Positions 1-7,716 of a stretch of 35,614 bases of DNA are shown here, in pieces. A program made the translations under genes and the position numbers. The DNA is from CAYSLU01 sp964431965 (GTDB lineage Bacteria; Verrucomicrobiota; Kiritimatiellia; CAIKKV01; CAYSLU01): positions 1 to 35,614 of the forward strand of contig CAYSLU010000056.1 of the NCBI GenBank assembly GCA_964431965.1. Direction: 5' to 3'. Position 1 is the first letter of the stretch. Every line of letters starts with the position of its first letter. The notes under the pieces are model-generated. The model was given only the letters and a program-made list of their open reading frames with translations. It searched no databases and was not told the DNA's origin.

Positions 1-750
1 GGCTTCTATGTGAACGAGAAGGTGCGCGGCGAGGTGCTCCGGCACTTCGGCTACTTCATGACCGAGAGCACGGGGCACCTGTCCGAGTACCTGCCGTACT
101 TCCGCAAGAACCGCAAGGCGCTAGACCTGTACTGCGACGAGCCCGCGTTCGGCGGCGAGACCGGCGCGTACTACCACTACTGCAAGATGATCGCCGACAA
201 GTTCGCGAAGACCGATCCGCTGTCGATCGAGTCGACGGCCCTCGGGGCGCGCAGCGCGGAGTACTGCTCGCACATCATCGAGGCGCTCGAGACGGGCGTG
301 CCGTTCCGGCTGAACGGCAACATCCGCAACGACGGCTGCATCACGAACCTGCCGAATGGCTGCTGCGTCGAGGTGCCGATCTTCGTCGACCGGATGGGGC
401 TGCAGCCGACGGTGGTCGGCGACCTGCCGCCGCAGTGCGCCGCGCTGAACATGACGAACGTGCTGGTGCAGGGGCTGACGGTCGATGCCAGCTTCACGGG
501 CGACCCCGAGCTGGTGATGCAGGCCGTGGCGCTCGACCCGCTCACGGCGGCGGTCTGCACGCTGGCGGAAATCCGGAGCATGGTGGCGGAGATGCTGGCC
601 GCGCAGAGGGGCTATCTGCCGCAGTTCAAGGGGCGGAAGCTGCGGGCCGTTCCGGCGGTCGCGGTCCCGAAGAACGTGAAGCGGCAGAACGTGCCGCTGG
701 ATCCGGCGCTGGCCATCGCGAACCGGTTCGGCAAGCTGGCGACGGCGTAG
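1..750 (+). CDS. GH4 family alpha-glycosidase (MelA/AglA/LplD-like), 5'-truncated
   Basis: This is the C-terminal ~249 residues of a family-4 glycoside hydrolase. The open frame runs from base 1 (Gly-Phe-Tyr then GTG at 10), so the true start lies left of the window. Seen: an FGYFMTESTGHLSEYLPYFRK segment, the NLPNGCCVEVPIFVDRMG segment, and GDLPPQCAALNMTNVLVQ followed by a late helix rich in DP-L-TAAV-CTL, all typical of the GH4 C-terminal half. Known of the family: these cytoplasmic enzymes use NAD+ and a divalent metal in a redox-assisted glycosidic cleavage, commonly of alpha-galactosides, alpha-glucosides or alpha-galacturonides. The N-terminal Rossmann fold and metal-binding Cys/His are outside the window, so substrate cannot be assigned. 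The next gene downstream is a sugar-type Gfo/Idh/MocA dehydrogenase, which fits carbohydrate catabolism. Confidence 0.85.
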   Translation, partial: GFYVNEKVRGEVLRHFGYFMTESTGHLSEYLPYFRKNRKALDLYCDEPAFGGETGAYYHYCKMIADKFAKTDPLSIESTALGARSAEYCSHIIEALETGVPFRLNGNIRNDGCITNLPNGCCVEVPIFVDRMGLQPTVVGDLPPQCAALNMTNVLVQGLTVDASFTGDPELVMQAVALDPLTAAVCTLAEIRSMVAEMLAAQRGYLPQFKGRKLRAVPAVAVPKNVKRQNVPLDPALAIANRFGKLATA

Positions 751-780
751 TGTGCTGGCTCAGAAACAGGTGTACAGATT

Positions 781-858
781 GAAGGTCATCCTGAGCAAAG
801 CGAAGGATCTCTTGCCGTGCGATCAGGCCCGAGATTCCTCGCTCCGCTCGGAATGACA
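781..858 (+). repeat. Dispersed palindromic intergenic repeat, copy 1
   Basis: A 78-bp element starting GAAGGTCATCCTGAGC and ending CTCGGAATGACA. Its two ~26-bp ends are imperfect inverted copies of each other (GTCATCCTGAGCAAAGCGAA against the complement of the other end, GTCATTCCGAGCGGAGCGAG), separated by a ~22-bp centre containing CTTGCCGTGCGATCAGG, so the transcript would form a long hairpin. A second copy lies inverted at 21845-21923. It sits 30 bp after the GH4 stop and could also act as a 3' stem-loop. Similar 'GTCATCCTGAGC...GGAATGAC' elements are widespread in unrelated bacterial genomes. Confidence 0.85.
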
Positions 859-872
859 AGCGCTTGCGCGTT

Positions 873-901
873 TTGCGTAATCATTTGCGGGACGATACAC
901 T
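873..901 (+). promoter_or_regulatory. Possible sigma70-type promoter for the Gfo/Idh/MocA gene
   Basis: TTGCGT (873-878), a 17-bp spacer, then TACACT (896-901), about 28 bp before the ATG at 929. Matches to consensus are 3/6 and 4/6, with ideal spacing. The palindromic repeat just upstream would separate this promoter from GH4 transcription. Sequence-only prediction. Confidence 0.35.
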
Positions 902-928
902 AGAACGGAAGAGCAGGAGCGAACGACC

Positions 929-1990
929 ATGGCTGAGCAGAAGAAGATGCGGATCGGATTCGTGGGCGTGGGCGGGATGGGGCAGTGCGCGCACCTCCGG
1001 AACTACGTGACCGTCCCGGGGTGCGAGGTGGTCGCGCTGGCCGAGCTGCGGGAGGACCTCCGGGCCCGCGTGGCGTCCCGCTACGGCGTCCCCCGGACCT
1101 ATGCCAGCCACGAGGCGATGCTGGCGGCCGAGAAGCTGGACGGGATCGTCGCGTCGCAGCCGTTCACCCGGCACGGAACGCTCGTCCCCGAGCTGCTCAA
1201 GGCGGGCATCCCGGTGTTCACCGAGAAGCCCATCGCCGGCACCATTCCGATGGGCGAGAAGATCGTCCGCGCCGTCAAGAAGAGCGGCACCTGGATGATG
1301 ATCGGCTACCACAAGCGGAGCGATCCGGCCACGCAGTACGCGAAGGCGGAGATCGCCCGGATCCAGGAGTCCAGCGAGCTCGGCAAGATGAAGTACGTCC
1401 GCATCGTGATGCCGGCTGGCGACTGGGTGGCCAGCGGGTTCGTCGATCTCATCCACTCCCAGAGCCAGCTGCCCCCGGTGAAGTGGGACCCGGCCGATCC
1501 GAAGATGGACAAGCCGACCTACGACCGCTACATCAGCTTCGTCAACTACTACATCCACCAGGTCAACCTGATGCGGCACCTGCTGGGCGAGCCGTACTCG
1601 GTTTCCTACGCCGATCCATCGGGCGTGGTGCTGGTCGGCCACAGCCGCAGCGGAGTCGCCTGCACGATCGAGATGTCGCCGTATGTGACGAGCGTCGACT
1701 GGCAGGAGTCGGCCCTCGTATGCTTCGAGCACGGCTGGATCCGACTGGAGCTGCCCGCGCCGCTGGCCAGCAACCGGCCCGGGCGGGTGACGGTTCTGCG
1801 CGATCCGGGCAAGGGCGCCGTGCCGACGACGACAGAGCCCCAGCTGCCCTGGGTGCACGCCATGCGCCAGCAGGCGGTGAACTTCGTGGCGGCCGTCAGG
1901 GGCGATCAGCCGCCGCTGTGCACGGCGGCGGAGGCACTCGAGGATCTGAAGGTCGCGTGGCAGTACATCAAGCTGCTGGCCCGCCGCTAG
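929..1990 (+). CDS. Gfo/Idh/MocA family NAD(P)-dependent oxidoreductase
   Basis: A 353-residue cytoplasmic dehydrogenase. Seen: N-terminal Rossmann fold beginning RIGFVGVGGMG (residues 8-18) with the dinucleotide-binding GxGxxG, and the family hallmark EKP at residues 99-101 (VFTEKPIAGT). A C-terminal alpha/beta substrate domain follows, containing a YYIHQVNLMRHLL helix where the catalytic His of this family usually lies. Length is typical (330-400). Known: members oxidise or epimerise sugars, inositols and amino sugars, or open glycosides through 3-keto intermediates. The ATG at 929 is preceded by AGGAG about 8 bases upstream. The GH4 gene upstream and the glycosidase-like gene downstream suggest a role in carbohydrate catabolism. 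The substrate cannot be read from sequence. Confidence 0.9.
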   Translation: MAEQKKMRIGFVGVGGMGQCAHLRNYVTVPGCEVVALAELREDLRARVASRYGVPRTYASHEAMLAAEKLDGIVASQPFTRHGTLVPELLKAGIPVFTEKPIAGTIPMGEKIVRAVKKSGTWMMIGYHKRSDPATQYAKAEIARIQESSELGKMKYVRIVMPAGDWVASGFVDLIHSQSQLPPVKWDPADPKMDKPTYDRYISFVNYYIHQVNLMRHLLGEPYSVSYADPSGVVLVGHSRSGVACTIEMSPYVTSVDWQESALVCFEHGWIRLELPAPLASNRPGRVTVLRDPGKGAVPTTTEPQLPWVHAMRQQAVNFVAAVRGDQPPLCTAAEALEDLKVAWQYIKLLARR

Positions 1991-2022
1991 GGGGCTCAGA
2001 CTCAGGCGGGGAGGTCCAGGCG

Positions 2023-2373
2023 ATGGTGACGGACATTACGGCGGACGCGGGGCTCGTGGCGTGCTGCGGGCTCTACTGCGGGGCGTGCCGCGCGCACCGG
2101 AGCGGACGGTGTACCGGCTGCCGGCCGAACGAGAAGCGGGCCTGGTGCAAGGTCCGGGCGTGCTGCATCCAGCGGGGCTACGCGACCTGCGCCGAGTGCC
2201 AGGAGCATCCGGATCCGAACGGATGCCGGACCTTCAACAACCCCATTGCGCGGATGATCGGGTTCGTGTTCCGATCGGACCGGGCGGCCTGCATCGCGCA
2301 GGTGCGGCTGATGGGGGCGCAGAAGCACGCCGAGTGGATGGCGGAGTGCAGGCGTCACACGATCCGGCGCTAA
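2023..2373 (+). CDS. DUF3795 cysteine-rich small protein
   Basis: A 116-residue protein with at least ten cysteines packed into its first ~75 residues: CCGLYCGACRAH, GRCTGCRPN, WCKVRACC and CAECQEHPDPNGC. This is the signature of DUF3795, a small family presumed to bind zinc or another metal; no reaction is established for it. The start is the ATG at 2023, with GGGGAGG upstream. It lies 32 bp after the oxidoreductase and 48 bp before the next gene on the same strand, so co-transcription is likely. The C-terminal ~40 residues are a basic amphipathic helix with no membrane segment. Confidence 0.75.
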   Translation: MVTDITADAGLVACCGLYCGACRAHRSGRCTGCRPNEKRAWCKVRACCIQRGYATCAECQEHPDPNGCRTFNNPIARMIGFVFRSDRAACIAQVRLMGAQKHAEWMAECRRHTIRR

Positions 2374-2421
2374 GGGATGCTCCGGCGGAGCGTGCGGCGG
2401 GTCGGTGCGGGGGCATGACAC

Positions 2422-5400
2422 ATGGATCCGGCCGGCATTCGCGAACTGCTGCTGCTCAGGCACTACACGTGCAGTCCGCACCCGTTCGAGCGGGCGGCGG
2501 GCGATCTCCCGTACAAGACGAGGATCTATCCGGTCTACGCCTCGATCCCCTGGCTGCCCCTGTCCGAGCCGCTCACCGGGCGCGTCTCGCGTCAGAGCGA
2601 GGGATACGCGGGCTTCCTCCAGTACGATGCGCTGATCATTGCCGGGATCGACCTCGAGTCGTGCTCGGAGCGCGACGTCCAGCACATCCGTTCCGCGGCA
2701 GAGCGGGGGCTGCCGTTGCTGGTCTGCGGGGGCATCTTCGGGCTGGGGCGGAGCTATCGGCTCTGGCATGACTTGGAGGGCGTCCTGCCGGCCCGCGTGC
2801 CGGCGGCCGAGCCGCTCGCGTGTGCCGATGAGGTCGTGGCGGCCGGCGGNNNNNNNNNNNNNNNNNNNNNNNNNNNNNNNNNNNNNNNNNNNNNNNNNNN
2901 NNNNNNNNNNNNNNNNNNNNNNNNNNNNNNNNNNNNNNNNNNNNNNNNNGTGCGGCCGGCGATCCGGATCGCCGATCTGGAGCTTGGGGAGCCGGATCCG
3001 GGCCGCCGGACGCTTCGCGTGCGCGTGACGCAGCCGTCCCCGCAGGCCGGCGCGCGCTGCCGCGTGCGGCTGCATGCCGTCGACGAAGGCCGCCTGGCGG
3101 CCGGCGGCGACTGCGTGCCCCGCGGAGTCGTAGAGGAAATCGTCCGGCCCCTCGCAATGCCCGATCAGGAGGAGCAGTTCGAGTTCCGCGATCCCGCGGC
3201 CGGCCGGTCTTCGGGCGTCTACGAAGTCGAGGTCCGACTCGAGATGGACGACCCGCCGCCGGAGCGTCCGGCGGATGCGTTCGCCATGGCTCCGCCGCCG
3301 CGCTGGACCAACTGGAAGGGCGCGGCGGTCGACGCGCGCCGCTTCCGCGTTCGGTTCGCGGACGCGCGCCGGGCTCGCGTGTTCGTGCCGGGCGGGACGT
3401 GCGCGGTGCGGGCCGGCGACACGTGGACCGCGCAGGTTCGGCATTCCGAGCCCTGCCTGGCGGCGATGGAGGTGGCCGACGCGTCCGGCCGGTCGGTCGG
3501 TGAGGTCCGGGCCGCGGTTCGGACCGCGGAGCACGCACTGGAGTGGCGCGTGCCGGCGCTGGCCGAGGGTGACTACGAAGCCGTGATCCGAGTCCGGACG
3601 GCGGATGGCGCCGAAGAGCGATACCATCACGCTCTGGCCGTGGTGGCCCCGCCCGACCCCGATGCGGGTTTTCACCTGGTGGGGCATTTCTCGAACGGCA
3701 GCTCGGACGAGCACGAGCTGCGCGGGCGCCTGGACGCGTATCTGGCCGAGTACGGGCTCGACACGATCTCGGCCGGCTGCATGCGGGACGCGTCCGCCCT
3801 GATGGATCCGTCCGCCCCGCCCGCGCCCGCCGCGCAGCGCGTCCGACGCGTGGACGCCCTGGTGGCGGCCGCCGGCCGCCACCTGTGGAACGATTTCGAC
3901 TCGGCGCTCGTGGTGCTCGCGACGCATGGCGCCAGCAAGGCTTATGCGCCGACAGAGCCGTGCGTGCATGCGCCGGGCTATGAAGCCGCGGTGCGCGCCC
4001 GGATCGAGCCCATGCTCCGGCTCCAGTCGGCCCGGGCCGGGCTCATCTCGACCGAGATCATCGACGAGCCGCATCTCTATCCCTCGAACGTCTGCCGGTG
4101 CGAGGTCTGCCGGCGCCTGTACCGCGAGCGGTTTGGCGAGGAGCTGCCGCGATGGGACGATCTGGCGGGCGATCGCACGGTCCGGAGATGGCGATTCTTC
4201 GAGTGGATGACGGATTACACGACGCGCGCGTTCGAGGTGACCCACCGGCTGAAGCGCGAGATCGCGCCGGAGCTGCACCTCCATCACACGGCGATCGACC
4301 GCCTGCACACGAGCGACCTGGTGTTCAACGGCATGCACCGGTGGGCGCGCCACGGGGACGAGCTTTACATGGCGTGCTATCCATGGAGCTACCTGAACTG
4401 GCGGGGCGGGCGCGAGCTGCCGCACAGCCAGACGCACTGGATCGCCGCGTGGGTGCGCTCGCTGGCAACGCACTACGATATCCCGTGGGGCGTGTTCATG
4501 GAGCTGTGGGAGCACGACGTGCCGAACCGGCGCCTGCCGGCGCACTGGTCGGTCGGCCAGTTCTACGCGTTGCTCGCCGCGGGCGCGGTTCGCCTGGACA
4601 CGTTCCTTGCGTCGTTTGAGGCCGAAGTCTTCGGGATCAGCTTCGGGCGCCTGCGCGAGTTCGGGCTCGAGGTGAACAAGGTCCGGCCGTTCTTCCCGCT
4701 GCTGGCGCGCAGCCGCCGTCCGCCGGCGCGCATGGCGTTCCTCAACCCCTGGTGCCAGTGGGTGATGGATCCGCAGCCCTCCGAGCTCCCGGCCGGGCAC
4801 GAAGGATTCGGCTACTACCGGCGGTACGCGTTCCCGTTCGACCGGCTCTATCCGAACGAGAACCGGCACATGATGGCGTACGAGCTGTGCACGCGCGCGT
4901 TTCCCGACCTCGACCAGGTCGAGGAGCAGCTCTTCGGGGAGTCCGATGCGCGGTATGACGCGGTGGTGGTGAGCGACTGCCGGTTCCTGGCGCGGCGGAC
5001 GATGGAGCGCCTGGACGCGCTGGTTCGGTCGGGCGCCATTCTCGTGGTGGACTGCGACCCGGATCGCGACGAGACGGGGGCGCCGACGGGGTTCCTGGCC
5101 AGGCTCTGTCGCGGTAAGGCGGAGCAGCAGGGCGTCCTGGTTCCCGGACTGGACTATGCCGTCTTCCGCGCCGGCGAGGGGCGCGTGATCCGGCTGACGC
5201 GCAGCCTGCAGGAGGCGTATGCGGACGCCGTCGAGAGCGGGCGGACGGGGGTTCGCGACCGGATGGAGGAGGGCCTGCGGCACCTGCTGGCCCGCGAGGG
5301 GCGCCACCCGCGCTGGGGCGGCTCCTGTGCGGACCTCGACGTCGGGGTGCGGTTGCTGCCGGGCGCCTGCCTGGTGCCGGTCGCCAATGTGGTCCCCGAG

Positions 5401-5886
5401 CGCCGGTCCGGACAGATCACCCTGCGCGATCTGCCGTTCGACGCGGAGGCGGCGGTCAACCTGACGACAGGCGAGATCGTGGAGCTGTGGGTGGGGCGGG
5501 ACACCGTGCGGTTCGAGGCGACGCTGGACGGGTACCACGGCGCGCTGTACGCCCTGTTTACGTCGCAGCCGGCGGCCCTGGATCTGAAGCTGCCGCCGAA
5601 GCCGGTCCGGGCGGGTGCCTCCGTGCGAATCGAAGTCGAGCTGCGGACGCGCGATCGCCGGCCGGCGCACGGCACGTTCGCGGTGCAGGTGGAGGTGGCG
5701 GACGCGTCCGGGCTGTGCCTCCGCGGGCTGGGCGGGGCTCTGATCGTGACCGACGGAGCCGGCGTGATGGAGCGGACGGTGCCCGTGAACGCGGAGCCCG
5801 GGGAATGGACCGTGACAGTGCGCGATCCGGTGTTCGGCCTGTCCGGGGCCGGCCGGTTCCGGGTCGATGGGGAGGGCCGGCCATGA
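2422..5886 (+). CDS. Large GATase1-like / glycosidase-like protein (interrupted by assembly gap)
   Basis: Read through the 100-N gap this gives ~1154 residues, but the true gap length is unknown, so it may be one gene or two. Before the gap (~142 residues) is a GATase1-like/DUF1355-type domain: FLQYDALIIAGIDLESCSERDVQHI followed by LPLLVCGGIFGLG. After it come beta-sandwich segments, then a (beta/alpha)-barrel-like core with STEIIDEPHLYPSNVC and a CxCxxC cluster (about residues 543-565), and VFMELWEHDVPNRRL near residue 692. The E-x-x-DEP and ME-x-WEHD segments are where the catalytic acids of GH42-like enzymes would be expected; this is inference. A second Rossmann-like segment (YDAVVVSDCRFLARRTMERLD) resembles the GH42 trimerisation domain, and two beta-sandwich domains end the protein. 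No signal peptide is visible. Its last four bases overlap the kinase gene. Confidence 0.65.
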   Translation: MDPAGIRELLLLRHYTCSPHPFERAAGDLPYKTRIYPVYASIPWLPLSEPLTGRVSRQSEGYAGFLQYDALIIAGIDLESCSERDVQHIRSAAERGLPLLVCGGIFGLGRSYRLWHDLEGVLPARVPAAEPLACADEVVAAGXXXXXXXXXXXXXXXXXXXXXXXXXXXXXXXXXXVRPAIRIADLELGEPDPGRRTLRVRVTQPSPQAGARCRVRLHAVDEGRLAAGGDCVPRGVVEEIVRPLAMPDQEEQFEFRDPAAGRSSGVYEVEVRLEMDDPPPERPADAFAMAPPPRWTNWKGAAVDARRFRVRFADARRARVFVPGGTCAVRAGDTWTAQVRHSEPCLAAMEVADASGRSVGEVRAAVRTAEHALEWRVPALAEGDYEAVIRVRTADGAEERYHHALAVVAPPDPDAGFHLVGHFSNGSSDEHELRGRLDAYLAEYGLDTISAGCMRDASALMDPSAPPAPAAQRVRRVDALVAAAGRHLWNDFDSALVVLATHGASKAYAPTEPCVHAPGYEAAVRARIEPMLRLQSARAGLISTEIIDEPHLYPSNVCRCEVCRRLYRERFGEELPRWDDLAGDRTVRRWRFFEWMTDYTTRAFEVTHRLKREIAPELHLHHTAIDRLHTSDLVFNGMHRWARHGDELYMACYPWSYLNWRGGRELPHSQTHWIAAWVRSLATHYDIPWGVFMELWEHDVPNRRLPAHWSVGQFYALLAAGAVRLDTFLASFEAEVFGISFGRLREFGLEVNKVRPFFPLLARSRRPPARMAFLNPWCQWVMDPQPSELPAGHEGFGYYRRYAFPFDRLYPNENRHMMAYELCTRAFPDLDQVEEQLFGESDARYDAVVVSDCRFLARRTMERLDALVRSGAILVVDCDPDRDETGAPTGFLARLCRGKAEQQGVLVPGLDYAVFRAGEGRVIRLTRSLQEAYADAVESGRTGVRDRMEEGLRHLLAREGRHPRWGGSCADLDVGVRLLPGACLVPVANVVPERRSGQITLRDLPFDAEAAVNLTTGEIVELWVGRDTVRFEATLDGYHGALYALFTSQPAALDLKLPPKPVRAGASVRIEVELRTRDRRPAHGTFAVQVEVADASGLCLRGLGGALIVTDGAGVMERTVPVNAEPGEWTVTVRDPVFGLSGAGRFRVDGEGRP
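2850..2949. other. Assembly gap (100 N)
   Basis: Exactly 100 undetermined bases inside the glycosidase-like gene, which is the conventional scaffold placeholder. The flanking reading frames join across it only if the real gap length is 1 modulo 3, so gene continuity here is an assumption. Confidence 0.99.
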
Positions 5887-6887
5887 GCGGATCGGCCCCT
5901 GAGGCCGGTGCTGGAGATCCGAGACTGATCCACATACGGGAAACGTCCGGTCCGGCGCCGCGCGTGCACGTGGTCGCCGGCCGCGAGCCGACGCGCGTTC
6001 CCGTGCCCGCCAAGGAGCGGCCTGCTGCGGGCATCCGCGTCCCGACGCGGCGCGCTCCGCCGATGCTGCTGTCCCGCCGGTACCAGACGGTCGAGCTGCT
6101 CAGCCACGGCGGGCGGGGGACGGTCTACAAGGCCACGGACAAGCTTCTGAACATGACGGTGGCGATCAAGGTGCTGCCCGAGGGGTTCATGTCCGACGTG
6201 TCTGCGGTCGATGCGTTCAAGCGCGAGGCGGCCGTGGCCATGAACCTCGCGCACGAGAACATCGTCCGGCTGTACAACCTGGAGCTTGAAGGCGGCCGGC
6301 TGTTCCTGGTCATGGAGTTTGTGGATGGGGAGAACTTCGCCGGCATCCTGAGCCGGGTCGGCCGCCTTTCGCTCGACACGGTGCTGGATGTCTCCACGGT
6401 CTGCGCGTCGGCTCTCGGCTATGTGCACGCGCGCGGCGTGCTGCACCGGGATCTCAAGCCGGAGAACCTGATGCTGACGCGCGACGCGATCCTCAAGATC
6501 GTGGATTTCGGCCTGGCCACGCCGGTGGCCCCGAACCGGACGGCGGCCGACCTGGAGTTCCTGCAGGGAACCCCGGGCTACATGAGCCCCGAGGAGATCT
6601 GCGGCCTTCCGCTGGACGTGCGCACCGACGTCTACTCGCTGGGCGCGATCCTGGCCGAGATGCTGGGCGGACAGCCGGTGTTCCCGCGGGAGCCGGGCAC
6701 CGAGATCGAGAACGTGCTGGAGCTGGAGCCGGCCGTGTCGGACCTCGTTCATCCGGCCGTAGCGGCCGCGCTGCGAAAGGCGCTCGCGAAGGATCCGACC
6801 GACCGGTGGAGCTCCGTGGCGGAGCTCGACGCGGCCTTGCGCGCCGCGGCTGGCCCGGGTCGAGCCTCCGCTACTGCGCCCGGATGA
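5883..6887 (+). CDS. Soluble eukaryotic-type Ser/Thr protein kinase
   Basis: A 334-residue PknB-type kinase. Residues 1-60 are a low-complexity Pro/Arg/Ala tail. The catalytic domain then shows the glycine-rich loop SHGGRGTVYKA (74-84; first Gly replaced by Ser), catalytic Lys96 in VAIKVL, Glu115, the HRDLKPEN loop (188-195, Asp190), DFG (208-210) and the activation-segment end GTPGYMSPEE. It stops soon after the last helix, with no transmembrane segment and no PASTA or other sensor domain, so it should be cytoplasmic. The start ATG overlaps the stop of the preceding gene (ATGA), implying translational coupling. The 3' end overlaps the convergent hydrolase by 17 bp. All catalytic residues are present, so it is probably active; its targets are unknown. 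Confidence 0.9.
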   Translation: MSGSAPEAGAGDPRLIHIRETSGPAPRVHVVAGREPTRVPVPAKERPAAGIRVPTRRAPPMLLSRRYQTVELLSHGGRGTVYKATDKLLNMTVAIKVLPEGFMSDVSAVDAFKREAAVAMNLAHENIVRLYNLELEGGRLFLVMEFVDGENFAGILSRVGRLSLDTVLDVSTVCASALGYVHARGVLHRDLKPENLMLTRDAILKIVDFGLATPVAPNRTAADLEFLQGTPGYMSPEEICGLPLDVRTDVYSLGAILAEMLGGQPVFPREPGTEIENVLELEPAVSDLVHPAVAAALRKALAKDPTDRWSSVAELDAALRAAAGPGRASATAPG

Positions 6888-7710
6888 CGGCGCGGCCCGG
6901 GAGTGCGGACTTCAGCCACTCGCGGGCGGCGGCGCGTGCGGGGATGTCGCGGAGGATCCAGTCGGCCCGGTGATTCGGGAACGGCAGATCGACGAACGTA
7001 AACGGCGCGGCCACGCCGGTCTCCCTGATGAACGCCCGGGCCGGCGCGGTGGTCAGTTCGTGCGAGATGAACTGCGGGCGCCCGCGCAGGCGCTGCAGCC
7101 GCGTCGCGGCGGACGGCCGGTCGGACCCGGCGTAGGGCCACGGCTTCACGCCGTCGTAGTGGCTGTGGCAGAAGAAGCCGCGCCAGAGCCCGGCGATTCC
7201 GTCGTCGTGCAGCCCGATGAAGTTGCAGGCGATGGCGCCGCGGGAGAATCCGGCGAGGAACAGCGCCGCGGGATCCCCTCCGCAGCGCGTGCAGACGGCG
7301 CAGGCCGCATCCCGGGCGTACTGGACCGACGCGGCGAGATCCCCCCACCACTGGCGCTCGTGGCGGGTGCCCGTGGCATCGACGAATGGCAGCGACACCC
7401 AGATGAAGCCGACGCCGGCGGAGAGCCCGTATCCGAGCACGCAGTCCTCCGCCTCGCCGCTCGAGTGATCGCCGAGCTCGTTGGTGTAAGGGCCGTTCCC
7501 GGGGTACTCGAAGATGACCGGGTAGCGCCGGCCGGGCGTCCAGTCGACCGGGAGATAGAGCGCGTGCCGGATGCCGGTGCCCTGGTACGGAGGCAGCGCC
7601 GTCCGCACCCGGGCCCCGGGTTGGGGCGGGCCGTCCGAGACGGGCGGGACCGTCAGGTCCGGCGCTACGTGGAGCAGATCGAGGCGCTCCGATGGCTCGG
7701 GTGCGGTCAC
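6871..7710 (-). CDS. Alpha/beta hydrolase (esterase-like)
   Basis: A 279-residue alpha/beta-hydrolase. Seen: an early strand YPVIFEYPGNGPY (oxyanion region), the nucleophile elbow GFSRGA with Ser156, and a C-terminal PFPNHRADWILRD segment in which His247 is the likely catalytic His. No signal peptide is seen, so it is probably cytoplasmic. It starts 6 bp after the stop of the FAD oxidoreductase on the same strand, implying one transcript and possibly a shared substrate; hydrolases of this kind often remove acyl groups from carbohydrates. It converges with the kinase gene and overlaps its 3' end by 17 bp, with no room for a separate terminator. Substrate unknown. Confidence 0.8.
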   Translation of the reverse strand: MTAPEPSERLDLLHVAPDLTVPPVSDGPPQPGARVRTALPPYQGTGIRHALYLPVDWTPGRRYPVIFEYPGNGPYTNELGDHSSGEAEDCVLGYGLSAGVGFIWVSLPFVDATGTRHERQWWGDLAASVQYARDAACAVCTRCGGDPAALFLAGFSRGAIACNFIGLHDDGIAGLWRGFFCHSHYDGVKPWPYAGSDRPSAATRLQRLRGRPQFISHELTTAPARAFIRETGVAAPFTFVDLPFPNHRADWILRDIPARAAAREWLKSALPGRAVIRAQ

Positions 7711-7716
7711 GTGCGG

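Noticed and set aside
2002..5670. A >1200-codon open frame on the minus strand opposite the glycosidase-like gene
   Set aside because: Composition is Arg/Pro/His-rich with no domain pattern; it is the antisense shadow of a GC-rich gene and also crosses the N gap.
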